A DNA stretch of 64,000 bases from CAYNEO01 sp964396245 (GTDB lineage Bacteria > Zixibacteria > MSB-5A5 > GN15 > FEB-12), in contig CAYNEO010000009.1 in assembly GCA_964396245.1 (NCBI GenBank), positions 1 to 64,000 on the forward strand, written 5' to 3'. A model generated the notes under the pieces. It ran no database searches and was not told the DNA's origin. It saw only the letters and a program-made list of their open reading frames with translations. Positions 27,100 through 36,078 of this stretch are shown here, one piece after another; position 1 is the first letter of the stretch, and each line of letters opens with the position of its first letter. The position numbers and the translations under genes are program-made.

Positions 27100-27807
27100 T
27101 TAGTGAACCCCGTTACGCTGGGCCTCCGTAAGGACTTCATCGCCGGCGATTTGCCCGTCGAGAATCGACAGCACCCGCTGGGCGTGCTCGGCTACCTCCC
27201 GTTCGTGGGTCACGACAATGATCGTATTGCCCTGCCGGTAGAGGTCATCGAGCAATTTCATGATCTCGCGCGAGGTCTTGCTGTCCAGGTTTCCGGTGGG
27301 CTCGTCGGCGAGCATCAGCGACGGGTTGTTGACGAGCGCCCGGGCGATCGCGACGCGCTGTCGCTGTCCGCCGGAAAGCTCATTGGGCTTGTGGTTCATA
27401 CGGTCCTCGAGCTGGACCTTTTTGAGGGCCGATCTGGCTTTTTCCTGACGCTCCCTGGCCGATGTGCCGTTGTAGATCAAGGGCAACTCGACATTGTGCA
27501 GCGCCGAGGCCCGCGGCAGAAGATTGAACGTCTGAAAGACGAAGCCGATTTCGCGATTACGGATGTTGGCCAGTTCGTTGTCGTTCATCCGGTCAACCTC
27601 TTTACCGTTCAGCCAGTAGCTGCCCTGGGTCGGCGTGTCGAGACATCCGATGAGATTCATCAGGGTCGATTTGCCTGATCCGGACGGTCCCATGATGGCG
27701 ACATACTCGCCCTTATTGATGCTTATCGAGACCCCGCGCAGGGCGTGGACTTTTTCCGCGCCCATTTCGTAGGTTCTCCAGAGGTCCTTGGTTTCAATCA
27801 GAGCCAT
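27100..27807 (-). CDS. MacB/LolD-type ABC transporter ATP-binding protein
   Basis: 235 residues, a single nucleotide-binding domain. Walker A is GPSGSGKST, the Q-loop region is FVFQTFNLLPRASALHNVELPL, the signature is LSGGQRQRVAIARAL, Walker B is LMLADEPTGNLD, and the switch His is in VVTHEREVAEHA. The FQ.FNLLP and EPTGNLD blocks are typical of the MacB/LolD/FtsE branch that pairs with FtsX-fold permeases. It lies between the adaptor (2 bases) and the first permease (0 bases) in one operon. Confidence 0.94.
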   Translation of the reverse strand: MALIETKDLWRTYEMGAEKVHALRGVSISINKGEYVAIMGPSGSGKSTLMNLIGCLDTPTQGSYWLNGKEVDRMNDNELANIRNREIGFVFQTFNLLPRASALHNVELPLIYNGTSARERQEKARSALKKVQLEDRMNHKPNELSGGQRQRVAIARALVNNPSLMLADEPTGNLDSKTSREIMKLLDDLYRQGNTIIVVTHEREVAEHAQRVLSILDGQIAGDEVLTEAQRNGVH

Positions 27808-27809
27808 GT

Positions 27810-29105
27810 TTAGACCATTCCCTTCTCGGGCTTTCTCATCACTTCGACGACATCACCGTCGCGAATTGTCCTGAGAATGCGGTACGGGCCGGATATGACC
27901 GAGTCACCGGGCGTGAGGCCCTCTGTAACTTCGATATGTTTCTGGTCAGCGATGCCGGTTTCTATCTGCACGAAGCGCGCCTTACCATCGCGAATGATGA
28001 ACACGCCTTTCAGTTCTTCCGGTTTCTTCTCGCTTACGGCAGCCGTGTCTTCCGGATTCTCCGCAGCCTGAACGGCCTCGGTGGGGCCGGCGCTCTCCGC
28101 GGCGCGGGCGAGTTCCAGTGAATCAAGATCATAAGACCGCATGACCACCGAACTGAACGGCACGGTCACCGCTTCGTTGCGCTCGGCCGTTCTGATATCG
28201 ACAGTGGCGGACATGCCCGGGCGAATACTGGCATTCTTATCATTAAAAACGACTTTGACCTTGAAATTGGTCGACTGGTCCTGAGTCCCGAGGTTGGACA
28301 TGATGGCCGTATTTCCGATTTCGACAACGCGACCCTGAAAGGTTGTATCCGGAATCGCATCAACCTCGATATCAGCGAGCTGTCCGAGGTCAACCTTGGC
28401 TATTTCGGTTTCGTCGACCTCGACCTCGACCTCGAACACATCAAGATCGGAAATGGTCATGAGAGTTTTGCCCTGCGTGAACGCGGTCTGGGCGGGAGCG
28501 ATTTCACCGACTTCGCAATCGACCAGCGTGACGATACCGGACATCGGAGCCACAATCTTCGTCTTGGTCAGATTGTCAAGCTGCTTTTCCAGTCTCGATT
28601 GCGCCTGACTGGCCTGTGCCTGCATGGCCTCGAAGGATGCATTGGCATTGAGGTACGCGTACTTGGCATTCTTGAAAGCGGTCTCGGAGGTCAGGTTGTT
28701 GTCATAGAGGTGCTGCTGACGCTGGTACTCTTCCTTGGCCTGGTCCAGTGTCGACTGGGCGCCGTCGAGCCGGGCACTGATTTCATTCACGGCATAACGG
28801 GCCTGATCGGCGTCTGACTGGGCCTGGACGGTGTCGAGCACGATCAAGAGATCGCCCGCTTTTACGCGGTCACCCTCACGCACACGAAGGTCGATAATTT
28901 CCGCGGTCACCTCGGCTGTGATGTTGACCTTGGTTTTCGGCTGAATCCTCCCGGAGGCCGAGACCTCTTCGACCAGACTTCTGTTTGCAACGGTATCGGC
29001 GTATACTTCCATGCCGGATGTCGTGTCGCTCTTGATTGCGAAGTACACCAGAAGGAGTACTACGACAGCGATACCGGAAAATATAAGTACCTTTTTTCGA
29101 TTCAT
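27810..29105 (-). CDS. Periplasmic adaptor subunit of tripartite efflux pump (MacA/HlyD family)
   Basis: 431 residues with an N-terminal membrane anchor (KKVLIFSGIAVVVLLLVYFAI). The lipoyl halves are SGRIQPKTKVNITAEVTAEI and TKIVAPMSGIVTLVDCEVGE. Between them lies a long coiled-coil hairpin, residues ~95-185, rich in Q/A/E. A beta-barrel domain (EVEVEVDETEIAKVDLGQ) and a membrane-proximal domain follow. A ~45-residue acidic insert (AESAGPTEAVQAAENPEDTA region) interrupts the last domain. It bridges the inner-membrane MacB-type permeases to the TolC protein encoded just upstream. Confidence 0.92.
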   Translation of the reverse strand: MNRKKVLIFSGIAVVVLLLVYFAIKSDTTSGMEVYADTVANRSLVEEVSASGRIQPKTKVNITAEVTAEIIDLRVREGDRVKAGDLLIVLDTVQAQSDADQARYAVNEISARLDGAQSTLDQAKEEYQRQQHLYDNNLTSETAFKNAKYAYLNANASFEAMQAQASQAQSRLEKQLDNLTKTKIVAPMSGIVTLVDCEVGEIAPAQTAFTQGKTLMTISDLDVFEVEVEVDETEIAKVDLGQLADIEVDAIPDTTFQGRVVEIGNTAIMSNLGTQDQSTNFKVKVVFNDKNASIRPGMSATVDIRTAERNEAVTVPFSSVVMRSYDLDSLELARAAESAGPTEAVQAAENPEDTAAVSEKKPEELKGVFIIRDGKARFVQIETGIADQKHIEVTEGLTPGDSVISGPYRILRTIRDGDVVEVMRKPEKGMV

Positions 29106-29132
29106 CGTACGTTTCGCCTTTTATCCATTATA

Positions 29133-30521
29133 CTACATCTTTCCCATAGCGTTTTCGAGTTTGGCGATGGCGAGATTCAGGTCAAAATCGGCCTGGATGA
29201 GCTGGACCTGGGCCTGCTTCAGCGACACCTGTGCGTCGAGCAGATCCAGGATAGTCGCGGCGCCAAGGTTGTATTTTTCCTGCGTGATTTTCATATCTTC
29301 CTGCGCGGCATCCACATTTTCCTGGGAAACCGACTTTTTTTCCTTAAGCTGCTCGATATCCAGGTAGGCGGTCTTGATGTTGGCCACCGTGAGATTGCGG
29401 GTATCTGAAAAACCTGCCCGGGCGTTGTTCCTGAAAACGCTGGCCTGAGTGATATTTTGTTGACGGAGAAAGCCGTCGAAGATATTCCAATTGACAGAAA
29501 ATCCGTATGACAGTGACTTGCTCGAGTAGTCAATAGTGTAGGGAAAACTCTGAGTCCCGCTGGATTTGCTGTAGCTGCCTGACAGCGACAGGGTTGGGAG
29601 ATAGCTTGCCCTGGCCGACCGGACGCCGTTGACGGCCTGCGACAGCGTTTGCTCACTGGACAGCAGGGTCGGATTGTGATCCATGCCGAACTTGATGGCA
29701 TCATCGAGCGTGCCTTCGTAGGCGCGAACGGTATACTCCGACGAAAACTCGTGCTCCTGCTTTGGATCAAGCCCGATGGTGTAGGCAAGATTGGCCTTGG
29801 CGTTAGTCACTCCATTCTGAGCTGTCAGGAGGCTCAACCGGTCGTTACCGTATAGGACTTTCTGCTTGAGCACGTCCGACAACGATGCCGAGCCGAGGTC
29901 AAAGCGCGATTGAATGAGTTTCAACTGCTCTTCGGATCGCTTGACGGCATCTTCCTGAACGGCCACATTCTGAACCGTTGCCAGGTATGCGTAATAGGAG
30001 GTCTTGACGCTGTAGATGAGATCCTGCTCCGATGCCAGTACATCGAGCTTTGCGGACGAATGGGCCGCGCTCGCGGAGGCGTAGTCAAAAATGTTGGAGA
30101 AATCGACCAGTGTCATATACGCGCTTATTCCAAGGGTCTTGCGCGGGCCGTTGGTCTGCTCGGTGATTTCCTGGATTCCGGTCGGCACCTGGCGGGCGTC
30201 GACAGCGGTCTGACCATTCACGACAATTGTGTCCAGAACGGTCTCATACCCTGTGGCCTGCTGGTTTGGCGGTGTAATGTCGGTCTCTTTTCCCTTTGAC
30301 CAGGAATACGAGGCCGAAATCCGTGGCAGAAAGGCACCGAGCGCGGAACGCTGGCCGGCGTAGGCGGTCTGTTCCGAGCCGCGCGCCTGAATAATGGAGG
30401 CGCGTTTCTGCAGCGCCAACTCAATACAGTCATCGAGCGTCAATACCGCGGCCCTGACCTGCGTTCCGGCCATGGCCAATACGAACGTGACTAAGAGGAT
30501 CGTGCCAGTTACTCTTCGCAT
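29133..30521 (-). CDS. TolC family outer membrane efflux protein
   Basis: 462 residues with a signal peptide (TGTILLVTFVLAMAGTQVRA). It shows the TolC duplicated plan: LDDCIELALQKRASIIQA at the start, helical hairpins, then FGMDHNPTLLSSEQTLSQAVNGVRSARASYLPTLSLSG and the repeat-end blocks LDLLDAQVSLKQAQVQLIQADFD. It forms the outer-membrane channel-tunnel for the MacAB-like pump encoded next (27 bases to the adaptor gene). Confidence 0.92.
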   Translation of the reverse strand: MRRVTGTILLVTFVLAMAGTQVRAAVLTLDDCIELALQKRASIIQARGSEQTAYAGQRSALGAFLPRISASYSWSKGKETDITPPNQQATGYETVLDTIVVNGQTAVDARQVPTGIQEITEQTNGPRKTLGISAYMTLVDFSNIFDYASASAAHSSAKLDVLASEQDLIYSVKTSYYAYLATVQNVAVQEDAVKRSEEQLKLIQSRFDLGSASLSDVLKQKVLYGNDRLSLLTAQNGVTNAKANLAYTIGLDPKQEHEFSSEYTVRAYEGTLDDAIKFGMDHNPTLLSSEQTLSQAVNGVRSARASYLPTLSLSGSYSKSSGTQSFPYTIDYSSKSLSYGFSVNWNIFDGFLRQQNITQASVFRNNARAGFSDTRNLTVANIKTAYLDIEQLKEKKSVSQENVDAAQEDMKITQEKYNLGAATILDLLDAQVSLKQAQVQLIQADFDLNLAIAKLENAMGKM

Positions 30522-30541
30522 GTATCAGTCTCCTTAAGAAG

Positions 30542-31264
30542 CTACTGCATTGCTATACCTATCAGGCTGGTCGCCAGTTGCAGGGCGGCGAGCAACCCTA
30601 CCGATAGGACAGACAAAAGAAATCCTTTGTTGCGGGAAAAGCCATAAATAATAGACAACCCAATACCGACCACGATTAATTCCCAGATGAGGAAAACGTT
30701 AATTTTCGATAGAATCAAATAGAGAACGTTTGTCGGGCTCGGGTTGGGCACGAGCACTCCCAGCGAAAGCGATACCAGCACAGTCTTCTTGTACAGCATC
30801 AAGGGAACCTGGACCAGAAAGCCTGCGGCGTAGATAATCTCACCATATAAAATGACCGACAGCAACTGCTTGAATCGGGCATTGCCGGCCATGATAAAGT
30901 TACCCCAAAACGCCGCAAAAGCCGATTCCACCAGCGGCGCCAGGAGAAACAGGAAGGTTGGGATCGCGAAGGCAAACAGCTCCAGCATCTGCCTCGACGG
31001 CATTTGCGGTGGTGCCGCCTCGCGCGCGCGTGCGGCCTGTAGCTGCATATCGATCGACAACCCCTTCAGAAGATAGAATCCGACTGCCATCAGGAGACCG
31101 AAGACAATGTATGGGACGAGAATTTTCGGCTGTGACTTCAGCCGATTGAAGAAGGCCGTCGGAGCGAAAAACACTTCGTACAGCCCCTTGCCTGATATTC
31201 CGGTTTCTGTTGGCTCAGACATGGGAATAGACTCAACCGGAAACTGATCTGTCTCTGCCATCAC
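30542..31264 (-). CDS. YIP1 family membrane protein
   Basis: 240 residues with five or six hydrophobic segments. The N-terminal cytoplasmic stretch ends in LYEVFFAPTAFFNRLKSQPK, the entry block of bacterial YIP1-domain proteins, followed by helices and the GEIIYAAGFLVQVPL segment. Function in bacteria is unknown. It is the first gene of the efflux operon (20 bases before tolC) with TGAGGAG before its ATG, so it is probably made together with the pump. Confidence 0.8.
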   Translation of the reverse strand: MMAETDQFPVESIPMSEPTETGISGKGLYEVFFAPTAFFNRLKSQPKILVPYIVFGLLMAVGFYLLKGLSIDMQLQAARAREAAPPQMPSRQMLELFAFAIPTFLFLLAPLVESAFAAFWGNFIMAGNARFKQLLSVILYGEIIYAAGFLVQVPLMLYKKTVLVSLSLGVLVPNPSPTNVLYLILSKINVFLIWELIVVGIGLSIIYGFSRNKGFLLSVLSVGLLAALQLATSLIGIAMQ

Positions 31265-31380
31265 CTACTCCTCAAGATATTAGTATGGTTACAGTTAACG
31301 TAGACAGTTGCGAAAAGTTTCATCTCGCTTCGCCTGCAGACAATTACTAACAAAACCGGCGGATATTCAAGGGGTCCGGC

Positions 31381-31411
31381 AAAAAAAACGGGCCGGCCAG
31401 AAGCCGACCCG
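31381..31411 (-). terminator. Rho-independent terminator of hppA
   Basis: On the minus strand a 9-bp stem CGGGTCGGC/GCCGGCCCG (31403-31411 with 31389-31397, one wobble pair) is followed by eight T residues (31381-31388). It starts 27 bases after the pyrophosphatase stop. Confidence 0.9.
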
Positions 31412-31437
31412 CCGAAATATCAATTTAGAGCGTCGAA

Positions 31438-33459
31438 CTACGGATGGAACATGGCCGCGCCGACAACCAGCGAAACGATGGCCATGAGCTTGATGAGAAT
31501 ATTCATCGATGGTCCGGAAGTATCTTTGAACGGGTCGCCGACAGTGTCACCGACCACCGCTGCCTTGTGGGCAGCGGAGCCCTTACCACCGTGTGCGCCG
31601 GCCTCAATATGCTTCTTGGCATTATCCCAGGCGCCGCCGGCGTTGGCCATCATGAGGGCGAGCATCACACCCGACATCGTGGAGCCGGCCAGCATGCCGC
31701 CGAGTCCTTTGGCCCCGAGTATGGAACCGATAACAATCGGTGCGGCGATAGCGGTCACACCGGGAGCCACCATCTGCTTGAGGGCGCCGCGCGTCGCGAT
31801 ATCAACACAGCGGCCGGTATCGGGTTTAGCCTTACCTTCCATGAGCCCCGTGATTTCGCGGAACTGACGCCGCACTTCATCGACCATCTGTGCGGCGGCT
31901 TTACCAACCGCCGTCATGGTCAATGCGGCAATGAAGAACGGGAGAACGCCGCCGATGAAGAAGCCGATGATAACGTTGACTTCGAGAATATTGATCATCT
32001 CCAGACCGACAGCGGAGGCATAAGCCGAAAACAGGGCCAGAGCGGTGAGAGCGGCCGAACCAATTGCGAAGCCCTTACCGATGGCCGCCGTGGTATTGCC
32101 GAGGGCGTCGAGCCGGTCAGTGATAGAGCGGACTTCCGGTCCAAGGCCGGCCATTTCGGAAATACCGCCGGCATTATCAGCAATCGGACCGTAGGCGTCG
32201 ACCGACATGGTCACGCCGATCGTCGCCAGCATACCGACACCGGCAATACCGATACCGTAAAGGCCGGAGAACCAGAAGCCGGTCCAGATAGCCACACAGA
32301 TCACGATAATCGGGAAAAGAACCGATTCCATCCCCACGGCCAGGCCGTGAATGATGTTGGTCGCGGCGCCGGTGTTGGAAGCGTTGGCTATTCGGCGGAT
32401 AGGTGCGGCCGCTGTATAGTATTCTGTTAATAGCCCAAGTATGATTCCGGCCAGGTTACCCCCGAGAATAGCCCAGAATATGTTGCCGTTCAGTCCAAGG
32501 GTATCGATGATAATCCAGGATGCCAGGAGCATGATGACCGCACCCACGTAGGTCACCAGACGCAGTGTGGCGGCCGGGTTCATTTTCGCAAAGAGGTGAA
32601 CCGAGACCACGCCAAGCATTGAGGCCAGGGCCCCGAACGCCACAATCAGCAGAGGCAACAGCATGTAGTCCTGACGCACGGCATCACTGACCATCGGGCC
32701 TGCGAGTCCGAGATTGGCGGCGGTGGCGGTAGCACCGATAGCGATCGTTGCGATCACCGAGCCGACATAGGACTCGAACAGGTCGGCCCCCATGCCGGCG
32801 GTATCGCCGACGTTATCACCGACATTGTCGGCTATGACAGCCGGGTTGCGAGGGTCGTCCTCTGGAATACCGGCTTCCACCTTACCCACCAGATCGGCCC
32901 CGACATCGGCGGCCTTGGTATAAATGCCGCCGCCGACACGGGCAAAGAGGGCGATTGACGATGCCCCCATGGCGAAGCCGTTGATAACGGCCGAGTGAGC
33001 CGGATTGTCACCGAAGAAGTAGAAAACGACTCCGACTCCGATCAAGCCAAGTGAGGCTACGGACATACCCATAACCGCGCCGCCGGAGAAGGCAATCGAG
33101 AGGGCTTTGGGTTGTCCTTTTGATTTAGCGGCGGCAGTAGTGCGAACGTTGGCCCGGGTGGCCGCCTGCATACCGATGAAACCGGCCAGCATCGAGCAGG
33201 CTGCTCCACCAAGGAAGGCGAAGCCGGTTTGAATACGAATCCGCCACGCGAGTAAGAGAAAAACAATGACGACGAATATGACGAGAATGCTATACTCGCG
33301 TCTCAAAAACACCATGGCGCCGTGATGAATAGTATCTGCGATTTCTTTCATCAGGTCGGTGCCGGCCGGTTGCCGCCTAATCCACGCAAAGAGGATCAAG
33401 GCAAAAATCAAGCCGAGCAGACCTATCAAGGCTGACACGAGGCCCCAGTCCAGATCCAT
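31438..33459 (-). CDS. hppA: Membrane-bound ion-pumping pyrophosphatase, K+-dependent type
   Basis: 673 residues with ~16 helices. It hydrolyses cytoplasmic pyrophosphate and pumps Na+ or H+ outward. The active-site blocks are all present: DVGADLVGKVEAGIPEDDPRNPAVIADNVGDNVGD split across residues ~185-220, plus DAYGPIADNAGG and the C-terminal DNAKKHIE / GDTVGDPFKDTSGPS. The GNTTAA segment has Ala where K+-independent enzymes have Lys, so this one should need potassium. K+-dependent forms are often Na+ pumps; the pumped ion cannot be proven from sequence. ACAGGAG precedes the ATG. Confidence 0.95.
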   Translation of the reverse strand: MDLDWGLVSALIGLLGLIFALILFAWIRRQPAGTDLMKEIADTIHHGAMVFLRREYSILVIFVVIVFLLLAWRIRIQTGFAFLGGAACSMLAGFIGMQAATRANVRTTAAAKSKGQPKALSIAFSGGAVMGMSVASLGLIGVGVVFYFFGDNPAHSAVINGFAMGASSIALFARVGGGIYTKAADVGADLVGKVEAGIPEDDPRNPAVIADNVGDNVGDTAGMGADLFESYVGSVIATIAIGATATAANLGLAGPMVSDAVRQDYMLLPLLIVAFGALASMLGVVSVHLFAKMNPAATLRLVTYVGAVIMLLASWIIIDTLGLNGNIFWAILGGNLAGIILGLLTEYYTAAAPIRRIANASNTGAATNIIHGLAVGMESVLFPIIVICVAIWTGFWFSGLYGIGIAGVGMLATIGVTMSVDAYGPIADNAGGISEMAGLGPEVRSITDRLDALGNTTAAIGKGFAIGSAALTALALFSAYASAVGLEMINILEVNVIIGFFIGGVLPFFIAALTMTAVGKAAAQMVDEVRRQFREITGLMEGKAKPDTGRCVDIATRGALKQMVAPGVTAIAAPIVIGSILGAKGLGGMLAGSTMSGVMLALMMANAGGAWDNAKKHIEAGAHGGKGSAAHKAAVVGDTVGDPFKDTSGPSMNILIKLMAIVSLVVGAAMFHP

Positions 33460-33657
33460 GAGATGCCACTCCTGTTAATGTTAGGATATTTACTCGATTA
33501 CATGTCCTGTTTTCAAGGCATTTTGGCGAACAATATATTGGTGGATTGTTTGATTCGCAAGTGAAATTTGTCACTTTTTGCCGTGGATGACGTGGATATA
33601 AGATACCCCGCCGAAGCGGGGCATGTTACTGTGATTCAATACATAAGGGGTGTGGAT

Positions 33658-34611
33658 TTACACTCTGTGGGCGTGGATATCCTCGAGTCGTTCTATGTAT
33701 TTCTCTGCTGCTACCGCCGCCGTCGTGCCATCGCCGACAGCATTAGTCACCTGTCGCACGAGCTGTGAACGAACGTCACCGCACGCAAAGATACCCTCAA
33801 TCGATGTCTGCATCTTGTAGTCGGTTACGATATAGCCGCCCTCATCCTTTTTAATTTCTTCGCGGACGACATTCGAGTTGGGGCGGAAACCAATGTAGAC
33901 GAAGATCGCCCCGACTTCGAGTTTGGTCCGGTCGTTGGTCTTTACGTTCAGAAGTGAGAGGTCGGTCACCTGCTTGCCGTCACCGTTTATCGAGGTCACG
34001 ATGGTGTCCCAGATGAACTCCATTTTGGGGTTATCGAAAGCACGTTCCTGAATGATCTTCTGGGCGCGGAGCTTATCACGGCGGTGAATCAGGATGACCC
34101 TGGAGGCAAATTTCGTAAGGAATGCGCCTTCCTCGACGGCGGCATCGCCGCCGCCAACGACAGCAATCACCCTGTTTTTAAAAAAGGCGCCGTCACATAT
34201 GGCGCAATATGAAACGCCCTTGCCGGAATATTCTTTTTCGCCCGGAACGTTGAGAAAGACAGGTGAGCCGCCGGTAGACAGGATGACGGTCTTGCCTCGG
34301 TAGATGTTTCCGGACGCGCAGCGAGCCACCCGGTCTTCCCCGTCGCAGTACACTTCTTCCACTTCTTCCATTTCGATTTCCAGCCCGAACTTTTTGGCAT
34401 GTTCCGTAAATTTCATGGCCAGTTCGGAACCCTGGATATGTTCGAAACCGATGTAGTCTTCCACGTCGCCGGTGATGGCTATTTGTCCTCCCGGGAGATA
34501 TTTCTCCAGGCAGACGGTCTTTCTGTTTGCCCGTGCGCCGTACAGGCCGGCGCAGAGGCCTCCCGGACCGCCCCCGACGATGACGATGTCATATTCCTTT
34601 TCAGTAGCCAT
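33658..34611 (-). CDS. trxB: Thioredoxin-disulfide reductase
   Basis: 317 residues, the classical low-molecular-weight length. The FAD-binding motif is VIVGGGPGGLCAGLYGAR, the redox-active site is YCAICDGAFF (CxxC), and the NADPH motif is VVGGGDAAVEEG. HRRDKLRA carries the Arg pair that selects NADPH. The closing GIFACGDVRS.LVRQVTNAVGDGT binds FAD. It reduces thioredoxin in the cytoplasm and might ultimately feed exported thiol or selenol proteins such as the DUF1573 candidate at 20887 (inference). It stands alone between hppA and cobO, with short gaps. Confidence 0.95.
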   Translation of the reverse strand: MATEKEYDIVIVGGGPGGLCAGLYGARANRKTVCLEKYLPGGQIAITGDVEDYIGFEHIQGSELAMKFTEHAKKFGLEIEMEEVEEVYCDGEDRVARCASGNIYRGKTVILSTGGSPVFLNVPGEKEYSGKGVSYCAICDGAFFKNRVIAVVGGGDAAVEEGAFLTKFASRVILIHRRDKLRAQKIIQERAFDNPKMEFIWDTIVTSINGDGKQVTDLSLLNVKTNDRTKLEVGAIFVYIGFRPNSNVVREEIKKDEGGYIVTDYKMQTSIEGIFACGDVRSQLVRQVTNAVGDGTTAAVAAEKYIERLEDIHAHRV

Positions 34612-34774
34612 AGCAGATTCCCATGTTCCTGTCTATAGAGTCGAAATAATACTCACATTCAATCGCATTTTCGGCCGCCGGAAGCGTCCGTTCAGATGTC
34701 AACTGCCAGTATACAACGTTACCGTGACGAATCAAGCCCTTAGTCAAAAGACGCGAACAGGCGACCGCGGCGGG

Positions 34775-35314
34775 TCACCAGTCGATTCCTTTCTGAGCGA
34801 GGATACCTTTCTGATACGGGTGTTTGACTTCCACCATCTCGGTGACCAGGTCTCCTTCGTCGATGAGCCAGTCGGCCGCATTCCGGCCGGTGATAACGAG
34901 GTGTTGTTTCTCTCCGCGAGCCTGAAGGACCTGGCGGACATCTTCGTCACTCACGAGCCCGAGGTCGAGCGCAACGTTCAGTTCGTCCAGTATCACGAGC
35001 GGATACTCTCCGGACGAGATTTTTTCGACGGCGAGTTTGATGCCGTTTTTCGCTGCACGCCGGTGTTCCTCGATGTCTTTGGTGTCGTCGACGATACCGA
35101 CAAATCCCTCGCCGATAACGTGCAGTTCCACGTTCGGTTCCAGACGCTTAATCCCTTTGAGCTCACCGTATTTCCAGCTGCCCTTCACAAACTGGATCAG
35201 GCAGATATTCCAATTGTAGCCAACCGCTCGAACACACATCCCCATGGCGGCCGTGGTTTTACCCTTCCCGTTGCCCGTATATACGACCAAAAGACCCTTG
35301 GTTTCTTCGTTCAT
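34775..35314 (-). CDS. cobO: Cob(I)yrinic acid a,c-diamide adenosyltransferase
   Basis: 179 residues. The P-loop VVYTGNGKGKTTAAMGMCVRAVG binds ATP, and IQFVKGSWKYGELKG plus LVILDELNVALDLGLV are diagnostic for the CobO/BtuR family. The enzyme adds the adenosyl group to corrinoids, making coenzyme B12. This fits with the B12-dependent ribonucleotide reductase tail at the right end of the window. I looked for a cobalamin riboswitch in the 220 bases upstream and saw none. Confidence 0.93.
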   Translation of the reverse strand: MNEETKGLLVVYTGNGKGKTTAAMGMCVRAVGYNWNICLIQFVKGSWKYGELKGIKRLEPNVELHVIGEGFVGIVDDTKDIEEHRRAAKNGIKLAVEKISSGEYPLVILDELNVALDLGLVSDEDVRQVLQARGEKQHLVITGRNAADWLIDEGDLVTEMVEVKHPYQKGILAQKGIDW

Positions 35315-35440
35315 AGAGCATCCTTTCGTGCGTTATGTGCCCACCGGATAGCAATTTACATCATTCCCAACACAATTGGAAGCATAAAGTTTCCCAAAAG
35401 GCCAGTTCGAGAAAAATTTCACAAAAATGATCGAATTTTA

Positions 35441-35469
35441 TTGACATAAAGGTCTATGTTGGGTATAAT
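35441..35469 (+). promoter_or_regulatory. Perfect sigma-70 consensus promoter for Rrf2 gene
   Basis: TTGACA (35441-35446) and TATAAT (35464-35469) are exactly 17 bases apart, the ideal consensus, 67 bases before the ATG at 35536. So strong a promoter upstream of an Rrf2 regulator suggests it is normally repressed, perhaps by the product itself. No clear palindromic operator was resolved. Confidence 0.85.
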
Positions 35470-35535
35470 TCTGCCGGATATAAACTACCGACTTAGTGGC
35501 CTATTGAGGCACCAGGATTTGCAAGGAAGGGTGTT

Positions 35536-35967
35536 ATGCAATTTACCAAGGCCGAAGAATACGGGATGTTTGGGGTATTGTATCTGGCTGACAAAGACCG
35601 CAATACGGTAACTCCGCTTTCAGAGATCTCGCAGGCTCAGGACATCCCCGAGAAGTTTCTGGCCAAGATATTCCAGTCGCTCTCGAAAGCGGGGATCATC
35701 CGGTCCCATCGCGGCGTCAGGGGCGGATTCACGCTGGCGAAAGACCCCGGGGAAATCTCGGTAAAGGAAGTTCTCGAGACGATCCAGGGTCCCTACCATC
35801 TCATGAAATGCCTTCCTGATCCATCTGCCTGCACGAACGGGCGGAGTGATTTCTGTGCGTTGCGCGAAGTGCTCCTCATCGCGGAGAAGCAACTGGTCAG
35901 TGTTTTTGATGACTATTCAATCGCGACACTGGCTCGGTGGCAAAAGGAGAAAAGCCTGACGGTCTGA
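35536..35967 (+). CDS. Rrf2 family transcriptional regulator, probable Fe-S sensor
   Basis: 143 residues with the Rrf2 winged helix: KAEEYGMFGVLYLAD, then ISQAQDIPEKFLAKIFQSLSKAGI, then SHRGVRGGFTLAKDPGEISVKEV. Three cysteines follow in CLPDPSACTNGRSDFC (residues ~95-110), spaced C-x6-C-x7-C, close to the Fe-S ligand trio of IscR/NsrR-type members. It therefore may sense Fe-S status, nitric oxide or redox state. GGAAGGG precedes the ATG. It lies upstream of dcd and the Fe-S enzyme PFOR on the same strand. Confidence 0.88.
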   Translation: MQFTKAEEYGMFGVLYLADKDRNTVTPLSEISQAQDIPEKFLAKIFQSLSKAGIIRSHRGVRGGFTLAKDPGEISVKEVLETIQGPYHLMKCLPDPSACTNGRSDFCALREVLLIAEKQLVSVFDDYSIATLARWQKEKSLTV

Positions 35968-36078
35968 TTTTCACCGCTCCAATCCAGCGAAATATTCGGT
36001 TGCGTTCCGATTCGGAAGGTTTATCTTACGGGACTTGCCACGTTGGCAGGAGTTCTGCCAACAGAGGAGATGGATGGA

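Noticed and set aside
26665..27678. 337-codon open frame on the plus strand
   Set aside because: It lies antisense to the MacB-type permease and ATPase genes, whose motifs are complete; it shows no motif of its own.
31444..32430. 328-codon open frame on the plus strand
   Set aside because: It is the complement of the pyrophosphatase gene; its His- and Arg-rich composition is typical of shadow frames.
33606..33621. CCCCGC-CGAA-GCGGGG hairpin between hppA and trxB
   Set aside because: It is a perfect 6-bp stem but has no T-run on either strand, so I did not call it a terminator.
35315..35440. Cobalamin riboswitch upstream of cobO
   Set aside because: I looked for the B12-box on the minus strand and for its stem pattern and saw neither.
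34472..35449. 325-codon open frame on the plus strand
   Set aside because: It is antisense to trxB and cobO, both well supported, and runs past them into the intergenic region.
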